Positions 9,656 to 17,678 of a stretch of 23,783 bases of DNA are shown here, piece after piece. Made by a program: the position numbers and the translations under genes. The DNA lies in contig NW_003208496.1 of assembly GCF_000006405.1 (NCBI RefSeq), positions 195,527 through 219,309 of the forward strand. The letters run 5' to 3'. The notes beneath the pieces were generated by a model. That model did no database searches. It was not told the origin of the DNA and worked only from the letters and a program-made list of their open reading frames with translations. Source of the stretch: Perkinsus marinus ATCC 50983. Its lineage: Eukaryota > Perkinsozoa > Perkinsida > Perkinsidae. Numbering within the stretch: position 1 is the stretch's first letter; each line of letters starts with the position of its first letter.

Positions 9656-10535
9656 ATAGATATGGATCCCTATGTAAGCTAGTATAAGTCAGTAACTAGT
9701 AAAAGCCTTGTATAGAACTTATACCGGACTCAACTCAGCCTACTCAACTTATAAAAGCCTATACGTAAACACACAGCAGCGTGAAAGCAGCACGCATGTA
9801 CATAAAGTAGCGCTCGCCTATGACCGGCATCACAAAATCCTTAGTGTCATACCTCGCGCCGTACGGACGCGCGCACCGTTCCACGGATGCCGTGGAGCTA
9901 AGTAGGCACATCACGATGGCACACATCTTGGCATGGTTCGGATACAAAGAAATCAGACGAGGTCCTCGTCTGATTTCTTGTCCTCGTCACGAGGATTACC
10001 CAAGAAGTGACCATGGAAGTCTCCGTCATCAGGTAGAGGCGAGTGCCCAACTTGGGCAGCCCAAGATCTGTCCTGAGAGAAGACGTGTACATGCGTGCAG
10101 CACCCAACAAACTAAGATGGCCCGGCACTTGAGTGCACCTCAGTGGTGCGCGAGTCGTTGTTCTGTACGCACTCAGGGTTCCCGTAAATGCACCTGAAGT
10201 ACGCAGCGAGCACCTGGATAAAGCCCTGGTAACGTCATTATAAATGAATCCAAGAACGGTTCTTGAAGAACCACTTGCCCATTATGGTGAAATTCTCATC
10301 ACTGGTCTTAGTGCTAGCTTAACCCTTTCGACCAACTTCTCTCCCGCATGTCACCTCAATTCAAGATCATGCTGACTTTAAAAATCGCCGTAACTAAACC
10401 ATAGTGAGTAACGACTCTTTTCTCCCTTCTCTATAGCCTGTAGTATATCGGAGAAGACCGTCAGCGCTCTCCCGTTCCCATAATTGTGCCCCTCTTCGGC
10501 TATACCTTCGCATGAGGTGCGCTCTCCTTTGTCTA
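9656..10535. other. Gene-free stretch with one perfect palindrome
   Basis: About 880 bp without a gene I can support. It contains TATA-like TATAAAAGC near 9750 and the palindrome at 9947-9979. Open frames here are short and lack family resemblance. Confidence 0.45.
9947..9979. repeat. Perfect inverted repeat, 16-bp arms, 1-nt spacer
   Basis: AAGAAATCAGACGAGG, a single T, then CCTCGTCTGATTTCTT. Sixteen perfect pairs with a one-base centre are far beyond chance for a region this size. As DNA it could extrude a cruciform or be a dimer-protein site; as RNA it would need strand-to-strand pairing because the loop is too small. Confidence 0.95.
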
Positions 10536-11012
10536 CTAATAGTGAAAATAGAGCATAGCCAAATCAGCAGAACCTAGGAATAGTCTTCCGTTAATCCGGC
10601 CTTTCTCGTTCTTCTCCGCTGAGCGGTCTAGTTCAGCGTTGCTATCGCGCGCAGCCTCGATCAATTTGATCGTCAGGCTGACGTCAGCTGAGCTCGTGGG
10701 GAGGCCGAAGAGGCTGGGAGGGCTAGGCTTCGATCGAGATGTCTTCATCCGAGCTTCCTGAGCCTGTGACCCTGAGCAATAAATTCTACCTCAGAAGTTC
10801 TGAGTCAGAACGAGAACGCCGACTCCCGACTCACTCGTTTCCATCTCGATCACTGGCGAACTCTCCACCTTTTCCCCAAGGATCTTCGACGCCTTCGGTA
10901 GCCGAGCCTCGATGGTTGAGGACAGTCTGGCGGACGCGTGCAAGGTCACATACGTGCCGTGTACAGTATATGATGCACCCTTCCCAGTCGAACGGGTCGA
11001 TTGTGCGCCCAC
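10536..11012 (-). other. Possible coding segments, unrecognised
   Basis: Two minus-strand open stretches: 10791-11012, and 10536-10748 (ATG at 10746-10748, 70 codons). Codon composition looks gene-like (GC-rich third positions). I could not join them with convincing splice sites, and neither resembles a family I know. Plus-strand frames over the same bases are also open, so direction is uncertain. Confidence 0.25.
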
Positions 11013-11095
11013 ATCGTCTCGAGTCGAGACTCCTCCGGAGCAGCCATGTCATACGATCCGAAGACGACGGTCGCCGACACGATGGGGGCCGTATT

Positions 11096-11225
11096 CCGAG
11101 CCTGCTCCTCGCAGGGTCAACCGCTGCAATGTACCGAGCGCCTCTTTCTTGCAGGGTCGAGAGCTGCAAGAGCCCGAGCGCCTCTTTCTTACAGGGTCAA
11201 CCGCTGCAACAGCCCGAGCGCCCAT
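11096..11225 (+). repeat. 40-bp tandem repeat carrying acceptor-like motifs
   Basis: Three copies with an exact 40-bp period (GAGCG at 11136, 11176 and 11216) of a unit holding CGCCTCTTTCTTGCAGGGTC or a one-base variant. Each copy presents a pyrimidine tract followed by CAG/G, the form of a plus-strand 3' splice acceptor. An earlier partial copy reads CTGCTCCTCGCAGGGTC. Confidence 0.85.
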
Positions 11226-11413
11226 GTTGGTCACCAGAGCTTCCCGGATGTGAAGTACCGGGAAAGGGCTAGGGGTTTAGTACTTACTGCCTCGTCTCTC
11301 ACGGTCGCAAATCCTTGAGCTTCGACTTGCTCCCACAGGTCCAGATACTGCAGCCATCTCATAGCCAAAGTGGCTGCCCCGTAGGAGGTGTTGTAGCCTC
11401 CTCGACTGAGCTC

Positions 11414-11527
11414 ACATTTCTTTCCCATTTCCTTCCGGAAAGAAATGCAAAGAATGGATAGCAAGGAACTATCGCTTTGTTTCCAGTGGAAACTTTCCAC
11501 GAAACAAAGAAACCCGAAAATTTCGGG
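11414..11527. promoter_or_regulatory. Three consecutive short palindromes upstream of the antiporter
   Basis: (1) CATTTCTTT and AAAGAAATG arms at 11414-11422 and 11439-11447. (2) CTTTGTTTC ... GAAACAAAG at 11475-11509, enclosing GTGGAAA-C-TTTCCAC. (3) CCCGAAA-A-TTTCGGG at 11513-11527. They are spaced within 114 bp, about 230 bp before the antiporter start. A protein-binding or transcript-structure role is inferred from position. Confidence 0.5.
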
Positions 11528-11753
11528 TGGGGTTTCGGAGCACATTTCTTCCGCTGCTACCTCGATAATATGAATCGCTCTCCATCCGTACTTTCAGAGG
11601 AATCCTCCACGAATGAATTTGGTAATGGGCGCAATAAATTTTGGGCGCGCGCGAAAATTGTCGCAATTCACAGGAATCTTAATGTTGAGGAATTGCAAGT
11701 GCCCGCGAGTAGTCGAAGAGGATTGTATCTCCCCTTTCACACCACAAGATGTC

Positions 11754-13121
11754 ATGAATAACATGTCCGATGAAGGAAGGGTGATATGTACATTATCGCA
11801 TTTCGAGGAGAGCATGTGCCTCGACAGTGTCGATCATGCCTGGTACGGGATAGTCCTCGAGTTGGTCATAATCTTCTACTGCTTCGGTATGCTATCCTTT
11901 GCTGCTGACCACCTGTGCAACTCCATGGAGACTCTCTGTGACCACTGGGACGTTCCTGAGGATGTTGGTGGTGCCACATTCATGGCCTTAGGCGGAGCGG
12001 TTCCCGAACTTACCGTCAACTCTGTGGCGACTATGAAGTCCCTATTGAAACAGTCGCGCACCGACCACCCCGAAGATGTAACCGAAGCCGAGTTGGGCGT
12101 CGGAGCCATCCTGGGCAGCGGCCTGATAGCCTTCCTTGCCATCCCCGCTCTGTGCGCCCTCGTCACCCTAGACGGGCGGCCCCTGGCCCTCAAGAGGGGC
12201 CCTCTTACTCGAGACATATGCTTCTACATGCTGGCACTAGGTCTGTTGATGTGGGCTCTCCGGAGAGGGGTCGACTTGGCAATATCCTCTCTCGAACTGC
12301 TCACTTACGTCATCTACGTTCTGGTCCTATGCTATGCACGTAAAGTCAACGCCTGGTACAAGCAGTGGAAGGTGAGTCACGTCAGCAACCCCAGAGTCCT
12401 TTTTGCCAAGGAGTCCACCTCCATTTTCCGAGAGCGTTACGACTCCCAGCGATCGCAGCCGTTACTTCAGTCTGCCCATCGGCCTCGGAAAAAGCGTGTG
12501 CCTTCTCCTAAGAGCGTTGTCGTAGCGTTGATGTCGCCATTGAAATGGGCTGTTGATGAGACCTGCCCCGACTGTAGAATATACCAACCTCGGGAAGGTC
12601 TTTACCCTCTGACTTTCATCGCATCCTTCCTTTGGATAACCCTGGCCTCGTTCATCCTTGGGACTGTAGTAGATCGCTGGGTAGTCCTACTAGGGCAGCC
12701 CTCAAGCATGGGGTATTTTGGTCTCATCTTGGTCGCTGTAGGAGCTGAGATTCCTGATACCGTCAATGCCATTACAGTAGCCAGTCGGGGGTATGGCTCT
12801 ATGGCAGCTTCAGCGTGTATGGGCTCTCAGATCATTAACATCTGTGTGGGCTTGGGCTTGCCCTGGACGCTAGCATGCCTTGCAGGAGGCTCTATACCCG
12901 TGGACAAGCGAAGTTCTTTCCTCTTTGACACGTCCATCGTCATACTAGCCTCTGTCTTCGGGCTACTCCTTTTCACTGTCGGCGTTGCTGTGTTAAAGCG
13001 CTACCCAAAGGCCTACATTACTCGTGGTGGCGCTGTGGTGATGTTCTCGTGTTATACAGTATTCATTATAGTGCTTGGTGTGCTCACCTTCACCCATGTG
13101 TTTTCGACACAGTCAGACTGA
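11754..13121 (+). CDS. Na+/Ca2+(K+) exchanger-type cation antiporter (CaCA family)
   Basis: Multi-pass antiporter exporting Ca2+ in exchange for Na+. Without introns, it gives 455 residues from the ATG at 11754. Alpha-1 repeat: GGATFMALGGAVPELTVNS (about 72-90), keeping the PEL glutamate. Alpha-2 repeat: VAVGAEIPDTVNAI, then CMGSQIINICVGLGLPW. A hydrophilic, basic cytosolic loop of about 90 residues separates two hydrophobic clusters of four to six helices. The PD aspartate (Asp335) is present. At the positions matching NCKX2 Asn572 and Asp575 the residues are Gln359 and Asn362, more like K+-independent NCX. The frame is open from 11613, but those 47 codons look non-coding. A pyrimidine-rich stretch ending ACCACAAG just before the ATG suits a 5' UTR acceptor. 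A start at 11763 is equally possible. Confidence 0.88.
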   Translation: MNNMSDEGRVICTLSHFEESMCLDSVDHAWYGIVLELVIIFYCFGMLSFAADHLCNSMETLCDHWDVPEDVGGATFMALGGAVPELTVNSVATMKSLLKQSRTDHPEDVTEAELGVGAILGSGLIAFLAIPALCALVTLDGRPLALKRGPLTRDICFYMLALGLLMWALRRGVDLAISSLELLTYVIYVLVLCYARKVNAWYKQWKVSHVSNPRVLFAKESTSIFRERYDSQRSQPLLQSAHRPRKKRVPSPKSVVVALMSPLKWAVDETCPDCRIYQPREGLYPLTFIASFLWITLASFILGTVVDRWVVLLGQPSSMGYFGLILVAVGAEIPDTVNAITVASRGYGSMAASACMGSQIINICVGLGLPWTLACLAGGSIPVDKRSSFLFDTSIVILASVFGLLLFTVGVAVLKRYPKAYITRGGAVVMFSCYTVFIIVLGVLTFTHVFSTQSD

Positions 13122-13733
13122 CTGCTCTTCGCTGCTGTTGTCGTTTACCCTTCATAATGGCATCACACTGTTGTCATTGTAATATTGCTTTCTATCTGAT
13201 AACTAACAGCCTTGGGTTGGGGAAACTCCTGTCCAGCTCTACGGCCGCTCACACCCACTCTGTCGTTCTGATGCCACCCAAAGAAGAGAGGAGCGCGTAC
13301 TGCATCAAAGCGGTTTTGCATCAGGCCACTGGCATCTGAGGTCCAGAGGTAGTAATGCACTGGGATAGGGTGGGAGTCTTAAAGCCGATGGACAATGGTG
13401 AACCCGAGTACGTCTATGCAGATCGGGCTAATAAGCCTTATTGGTCTCCCCTTACGAGGCTGTGGTACTCAGGATCAGCATGGACGAGTAGTGTTAAAAA
13501 TTTATGTTTAGTTCCCTCAGGCTAGCTCAGAAGTTGTCTTGTTATACTATGGAGGTTTTTACACGAGTGAGGGAAAATTTTCCGGAAATTCCCCAGAATT
13601 TCTGTATTGTCACCAACAAATGTATTTGACCATGTTTATATTCTCCCATACTGGTGACGAGTCCGGTGGTGTGTCCAACGTTGTGTTGTGTTGATAGTCT
13701 AGATAGTAGTAAGGTGTAGTCTAGAGTTCAGTG
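13122..13733. other. Intergenic region with one copy of the 180-bp element
   Basis: About 610 bp between the antiporter stop and the methyltransferase start, both on the plus strand. It contains element copy 5. No other gene or RNA is visible. Whether the element sits in a 5'-UTR intron of the methyltransferase cannot be told from sequence alone. Confidence 0.5.
13490..13655 (-). mobile_element. 180-bp TIR element, copy 5, with a candidate 7-bp target duplication
   Basis: Minus orientation. Termini are AGTGTTAAAAATTTATG on the left and, from the other strand, AGTATGGGAGAATATAAAC on the right. GACGAGT abuts the left end (13483-13489) and recurs at 13656-13662 on the right, as expected of a target-site duplication. 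The core is diverged (CCTCAGGCTAGCTCAG). It is the only copy not placed in an identified intron. Confidence 0.78.
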
Positions 13734-14740
13734 ATGGCCTCTCCTGTCGACCTACCGCCTCCTCGTCCCTGGAAGAGCTATCTTCTCATATGCAATGTAG
13801 GGAAGCGACAAAACTGGGGTCAACTGCTTCGCTCCGCTACTGCATTTGGAGTTACCGAAGTGTTCGTGGTTGGCGCTAAGAAGATGAAGGAACTTGCCTT
13901 GTTCGGCAACCAAGGTGATGAGAGTTTTTGACTGTACGAATTTACTACAAGTTTAGCGTCAGTGAAGACGGTTCAGATTGATACCATATGAATCCTCTCC
14001 AATGGATAACAGAATAACGACGATAACAGTATCTTGTTTTATTTGATGTGCAGAATAATTCCTCGGCATTTGGTTTTATAAGTTCGCTTAGTGGAAGCGA
14101 TGAAATTTCGATAAGAAATGTTAATAAAGGCGTTATGAATAGTGCAGATCGAGCGGTGAATTGTGAGGCGATAAATTTTCAATTACATCGCAGCGATCAT
14201 CGCATAGGTACAACACTGCATGCAACGTTCGAGACACAATAGCAGAGGTTAAGGAGGAGCTCAAGAGGCGAGGGATCACCCTATGTGGAGTCGAGATTCA
14301 TCCGTCCTCCGAGCCCATACAGGACATGCACTGGCGTGGTGACACGTGCTTTATGTTGGGCAATGAAGGCACTGGCATGACCGATAAGCAGGTGGGCATT
14401 CGACTCCTCTTGGCATTCACTCAGAGGTTGTGTATGTGATCAGATTGCAGCCTGTGACCAGTTCACGTACATACAGCAGTATACGAAGGCCACTGCTTCC
14501 CTCAACGTGGCAATCGCGGGTTCGATCGTATCGCATCATTTCGCCATGGCCTCGGGAATGCCCGTGGCGGAGCGGAAGGGTCAGAAATTTGTCACAGACG
14601 AGGGTCGGGGTAAACTCGACAGATATGAGCATCCTACCGATTACGAGCAGCAAGTCATTGAGGAGAAGAGGCGCTTGCGGGCAGCTAAACGGCAGAAGGA
14701 AGCCGTAGCAGCAGCTGATGATGATGACAAGACAGCTTAA
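13734..14740 (+). CDS. SpoU/TrmH-family tRNA/rRNA 2'-O-ribose methyltransferase
   Basis: SAM-dependent methylase with a knotted SPOUT fold. Exons 13734-13914, 14148-14207, 14243-14391 and 14444-14740; phases agree and give 228 residues. Motif 1: LLICNVGKRQNWGQLLRSA (residues about 18-36). Motif 2: FMLGNEGTGMTDKQ. Motif 3: TASLNVAIAGSIVSHHF. The C-terminus is a charged tail ending in DDDDKTA. Exon 2 and the 35-nt intron 14208-14242 are the least certain part. An alternative reading extends exon 3 upstream with a GTTLHATF-type sequence, but that frame does not run into the IAEVKEEL frame without a shift. The exact substrate RNA cannot be told. The ATG at 13734 follows an upstream region carrying element copy 5. 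Confidence 0.85.
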
Positions 14741-15007
14741 TACGTTGTACAGTGTTCCATAGTGGGGCTTTTGTTGATAAAGGAGTGGTATGATACTGAA
14801 CGCGATACGGTAACGACCAAAATATCACACATTCATGGTACTGTGAGGAGTCCTCTAGAGGATAGTAGTTGCTGATATGAAAAGGTGCAAGAACGCGGTT
14901 TTGGTGATGCTCACATTTGGATTTTCTGAGGTGCCCGCGCGTCCTCTGGCGGTGACTTCTGTGCCGCTTTGAACCGCAGTCGTCGTGGGCATCATCCTGA
15001 GGGAAGG

Positions 15008-15439
15008 TCACGCGCTGGTCAAACTGAGGAAGGGGCCCACATTAGTAGTCAAGACCGGGTAGGGCCGCATCCCGGACGACTTGTACATGCCAAGACAGCA
15101 GGTGCTGCCAGAAAAGGGCGTGGCGCTGTCTCGTAGAGTCAACCTTGATCGATCTGGTGGGATCGTATTGGAAGGACGGAAGTTGGACCTGTGATGGTAT
15201 GGTACGAGTAATGGCGGTGTTTATCACTCAGAAGCATGACTACAACAATGGTTAGTGGCTTACATATATTCACTCTGAATGAGAGCCGGTCGCCCTACAT
15301 TTTTTCGAAAGTGGGCATCAGCAGCGGCGCGCTCTTTCGCGATCGCCTTAGTATAGTCAGAAAGAATATCTGCTTTGACCCAAGTGAAGGTTTGAGGGTT
15401 TGCCTGGAGACCGGGAGACAGGAAAATATTCGCTGGCAT
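15008..15439 (-). CDS. Small two-exon protein, unrecognised
   Basis: Exons 15439-15264 and 15188-15008 with a 75-nt intron; phases close and give 118 residues. The start is ATG at 15437-15439 (MPANIFLSPG). The first half is helical and charged (DYTKAIAKERAAADAHF). The second half is Ser/Pro/Thr-rich with short extended motifs such as GSTCCLGMYKSSGMRPYP. There is no membrane segment or signal peptide. The donor GTAAGC and acceptor ATCACAG are good. I recognise no family. The second exon is also open on the plus strand (see findings), which lowers confidence. The gene is divergent from thioredoxin, with 292 bp between the two starts. Confidence 0.55.
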
Positions 15440-15731
15440 GATGATAATGATGACAAGGACAGTACTGCCAACGTGCTATACTTCCGTCCATCTCTCTACG
15501 TCCCATTGCACTGTTCCGGTCAGAATAGATAGACGCAACGCAACGATTTTCGCGTATAGATGGGGAAAATTACGGTAATAGATGGGCAATGATATTGCCG
15601 GGCTCTACGGCCTAGGAGAGACAGTTGTGTTTACTTCCTTCGGGCACACGTCACAACTCCTGTCCGAGCGCTTTGTGCGAACGACTTAGCGGACGCCCAA
15701 TTTTACACTGACAAACTTGTCTATTATTGAA
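15440..15731. promoter_or_regulatory. Divergent upstream region between the small gene and thioredoxin
   Basis: 292 bp separating two diverging start codons, so it must hold the 5' signals of both genes. I see no firm TATA box or known operator. Short near-repeats of GATGGG(G/C)AA around 15560-15590 are the only structure. Confidence 0.35.
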
Positions 15732-16372
15732 ATGCTCGCATCACTTCAAAAAGCTGCTGCTGCTAATACCGCTACTGCCGCTCGAGTAGCATCCCCTACT
15801 GCCCGTCGGTTTGCGGTGAGTTCGCTTCTTGCTATGGTTGACTCTCAAATGTATTTGTGTTTGTTTCAGGTCACAGTCGCCGGCTCCGAGGCTGCTGCTA
15901 AGGAGCAATTGTCTACTGCTTACCCTCCTCTGAAGGTTGCGTGGTTCACCGCTTCTTGGTGCGGTCCTTGCAAACAAGTGACTCCTTACGTAAGTGAGAA
16001 GGACATGCACGTCTCCTCAATTCACTCTCTGTGTTACATTAGGGAGAGCTCGATTAGCTTTCGTGGTTGTCGGTGGTCAGCTTTGTCGTTTTCTTAGATC
16101 GAGAACCTTGCTAAAAACAACGATAAAGTGTCCTTCATCAAGATCGACATCGATGACTTCGATGATATGGCTCAAGAGAACAAGGTCATGTCTGTCCCTA
16201 CGTTTGCTTTCTACAAGGATGGCAAGGAGGTAAGAGAGGTTCCTATCTCACTCGGTTCAACGTTTTGATACTAAGTCGCATTGTTACAAGGGCTTGACAC
16301 TCTTAGGTTCAGCGCGTGACCGGAGCTGATCCCGTGAAGATTGAGGAGATTGTTAAGCAATTATGTCAGTAA
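15732..16372 (+). CDS. Thioredoxin, probably mitochondrial
   Basis: Disulfide reductase. Exons 15732-15815, 15870-15989, 16098-16229 and 16307-16372, all in phase 0 with strong GT(A/G)AG donors and CAG/TAG acceptors, giving 133 residues. Active site WCGPC at Cys59 and Cys62. The cis-proline is in SVPTF (Pro102). The usual core elements are present: WFTASWCGPCK, IKIDIDDFDD, FAFYKDGKE and the C-terminal helix. The first 28 residues are Ala/Arg-rich with no acidic residue (AAAANTATAARVASPTARRF), a good mitochondrial presequence. Length minus presequence matches the family (about 105). Identification is firm. Confidence 0.96.
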
Positions 16373-16897
16373 ATGGCTGACGAGTAAATCCAACGGTTGG
16401 TGACAAAAATTCACTCAGTCGCCCAGGATTTCTTCACTCTGGGAAACATCTCGTCAATATTATATCCTCTCGTTTCAAATCCTCCAATATCATTCTTCGT
16501 TCAATTCTGATTACGGTTGTTTTGAGTTGTACTAGTATGTTTGGAAGTCGTTGGAAGAGGAAGAGTTTGATAGTGCCTTCTCTCTCCTTTCTCGATGTCT
16601 ATGCTCGGAAGATCTATATATACGCTGGGCAAATAATGGATATGTTAATTTGAGCGGTGGGACCTCGAAGTTCTGCAGTGAGATGAGTCTTCTCATCTTA
16701 GGGGACCGACCCCAGGAGATGATGAGATACGACACAATCCTCCCGCCCTACCCACAGGATGATGGAAGTCATTTAAAAGCCTTGTTGAAGTGCGTGTCTG
16801 TGTGAGCTTAAAGTCTAACGCCGACAACACGGCTTGGTTAGACTCGCATCGATGCACATTGGCTCCCGAGTTTTAGCCTTTTCAATTGTCTACTTTC
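16373..16897. other. Intergenic region with an unsupported open frame
   Basis: Thioredoxin 3' flank and upstream part of the next gene. A plus-strand frame at 16551-16805 has gene-like composition (EEEEFDSAFSLLSRCL...) but no ATG at its head, and I could not connect it to the gene at 16898. It may be a missed upstream exon of that gene or chance. Confidence 0.4.
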
Positions 16898-17482
16898 ATG
16901 CTGCCAATGAGTTTTGCCGAGCTAACCTCTGCCAATGTACTTCCTTCCCTCGATCAAGTGCTGGAATTCGACTCTTTATTAGCGTATGCCGACAGCAGTT
17001 AGTCCACATCGTATACAGCGAGATTACGAGCGAAAATGAAAATGTCGACGCAAAAATGATGGATGAAGATAAAGCCACTGAAGAAAACTCAATTCAAGTC
17101 GATAAGAAACATCTTTATCATCGCCTGCATCGCTAGGAAACACCTCGTCATTATGGGCACTAGCAGCAGGAGGACCGAGGGAACGAGGAGGTGGTGATAG
17201 CTCGTCATCAGCCTCTTCGGTATCCCAGGAAAACCATATCTGTTGCGGCTTTTCCTCCCAAGTGCTCACACCAGGGATCGAACCCAGGGCCTAAGGGATA
17301 ACAGAATCGACGCGAACGAGTCGCAAAATTACTAGGTACTGCAATAGTATGAGCCCCATGAATCAACCCAGCAAGACAAGGCATTCCCACGACTACGAAA
17401 CACTTCGCATAAGGAGGTTATGAACCTCTACCATAATGCGATGACTAGGGTGATGAAGAAGCGACCCAAGATGTCGTCATAG
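16898..17482 (+). CDS. Small three-exon protein, unrecognised
   Basis: Exons 16898-16997, 17137-17261 and 17348-17482; phases close and give 119 residues. It starts MLPMSFAELTSANV, has a Gly/Ser-rich middle (RERGGGDSSSSASS) and ends in a helical basic stretch (KEVMNLYHNAMTRVMKKRP). No family is recognised. The second exon could start at 17107 instead, adding ten codons in the same frame. Intron 2 (86 nt) contains the antisense tRNA-like motif. The gene is convergent with the RRM-LOTUS gene, their stops being 196 bp apart. Minus-strand frames over exon 2 are also open, but no minus-strand chain of exons could be built. Confidence 0.5.
17262..17347 (+). repeat. 86-nt intron with antisense tRNA T-arm motif
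   Basis: Intron 2 of the small plus-strand gene. It begins GTGCTCACACCAGGGATCG and continues AACCC: the reverse complement of a tRNA T arm (GGGTTCGATCCCTGG) starts about 11 nt after the donor. The segment is close to tRNA length, but the rest of the cloverleaf is not convincing. Confidence 0.6.
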
Positions 17483-17678
17483 AAAAGCACGAGGTTGAAA
17501 CTGTTGGAGAATCAATCTTGTTAAACCCCATTGGTATCAATGCACGAGGTAAATGACATCTTCTTACGCTTACTATAGTCGAACACGGAATACACCGAAA
17601 CATTCAAATGTAATTCTACATAATCAACGACGATTTCAACTGCTATGAAGTGACAGGTCGCGTTTGTGAGAAACACTA

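Noticed and set aside
10739-11272. Plus-strand 177-codon open frame
   Set aside because: Runs through the 40-bp tandem repeat, is Ser/Arg-rich as expected of random GC-rich translation, and has competing frames on both strands.
15236-15532. Plus-strand 98-codon gene with an ATG
   Set aside because: Antisense to exon 1 of the minus-strand gene, which has a good donor, phase closure and better protein composition.
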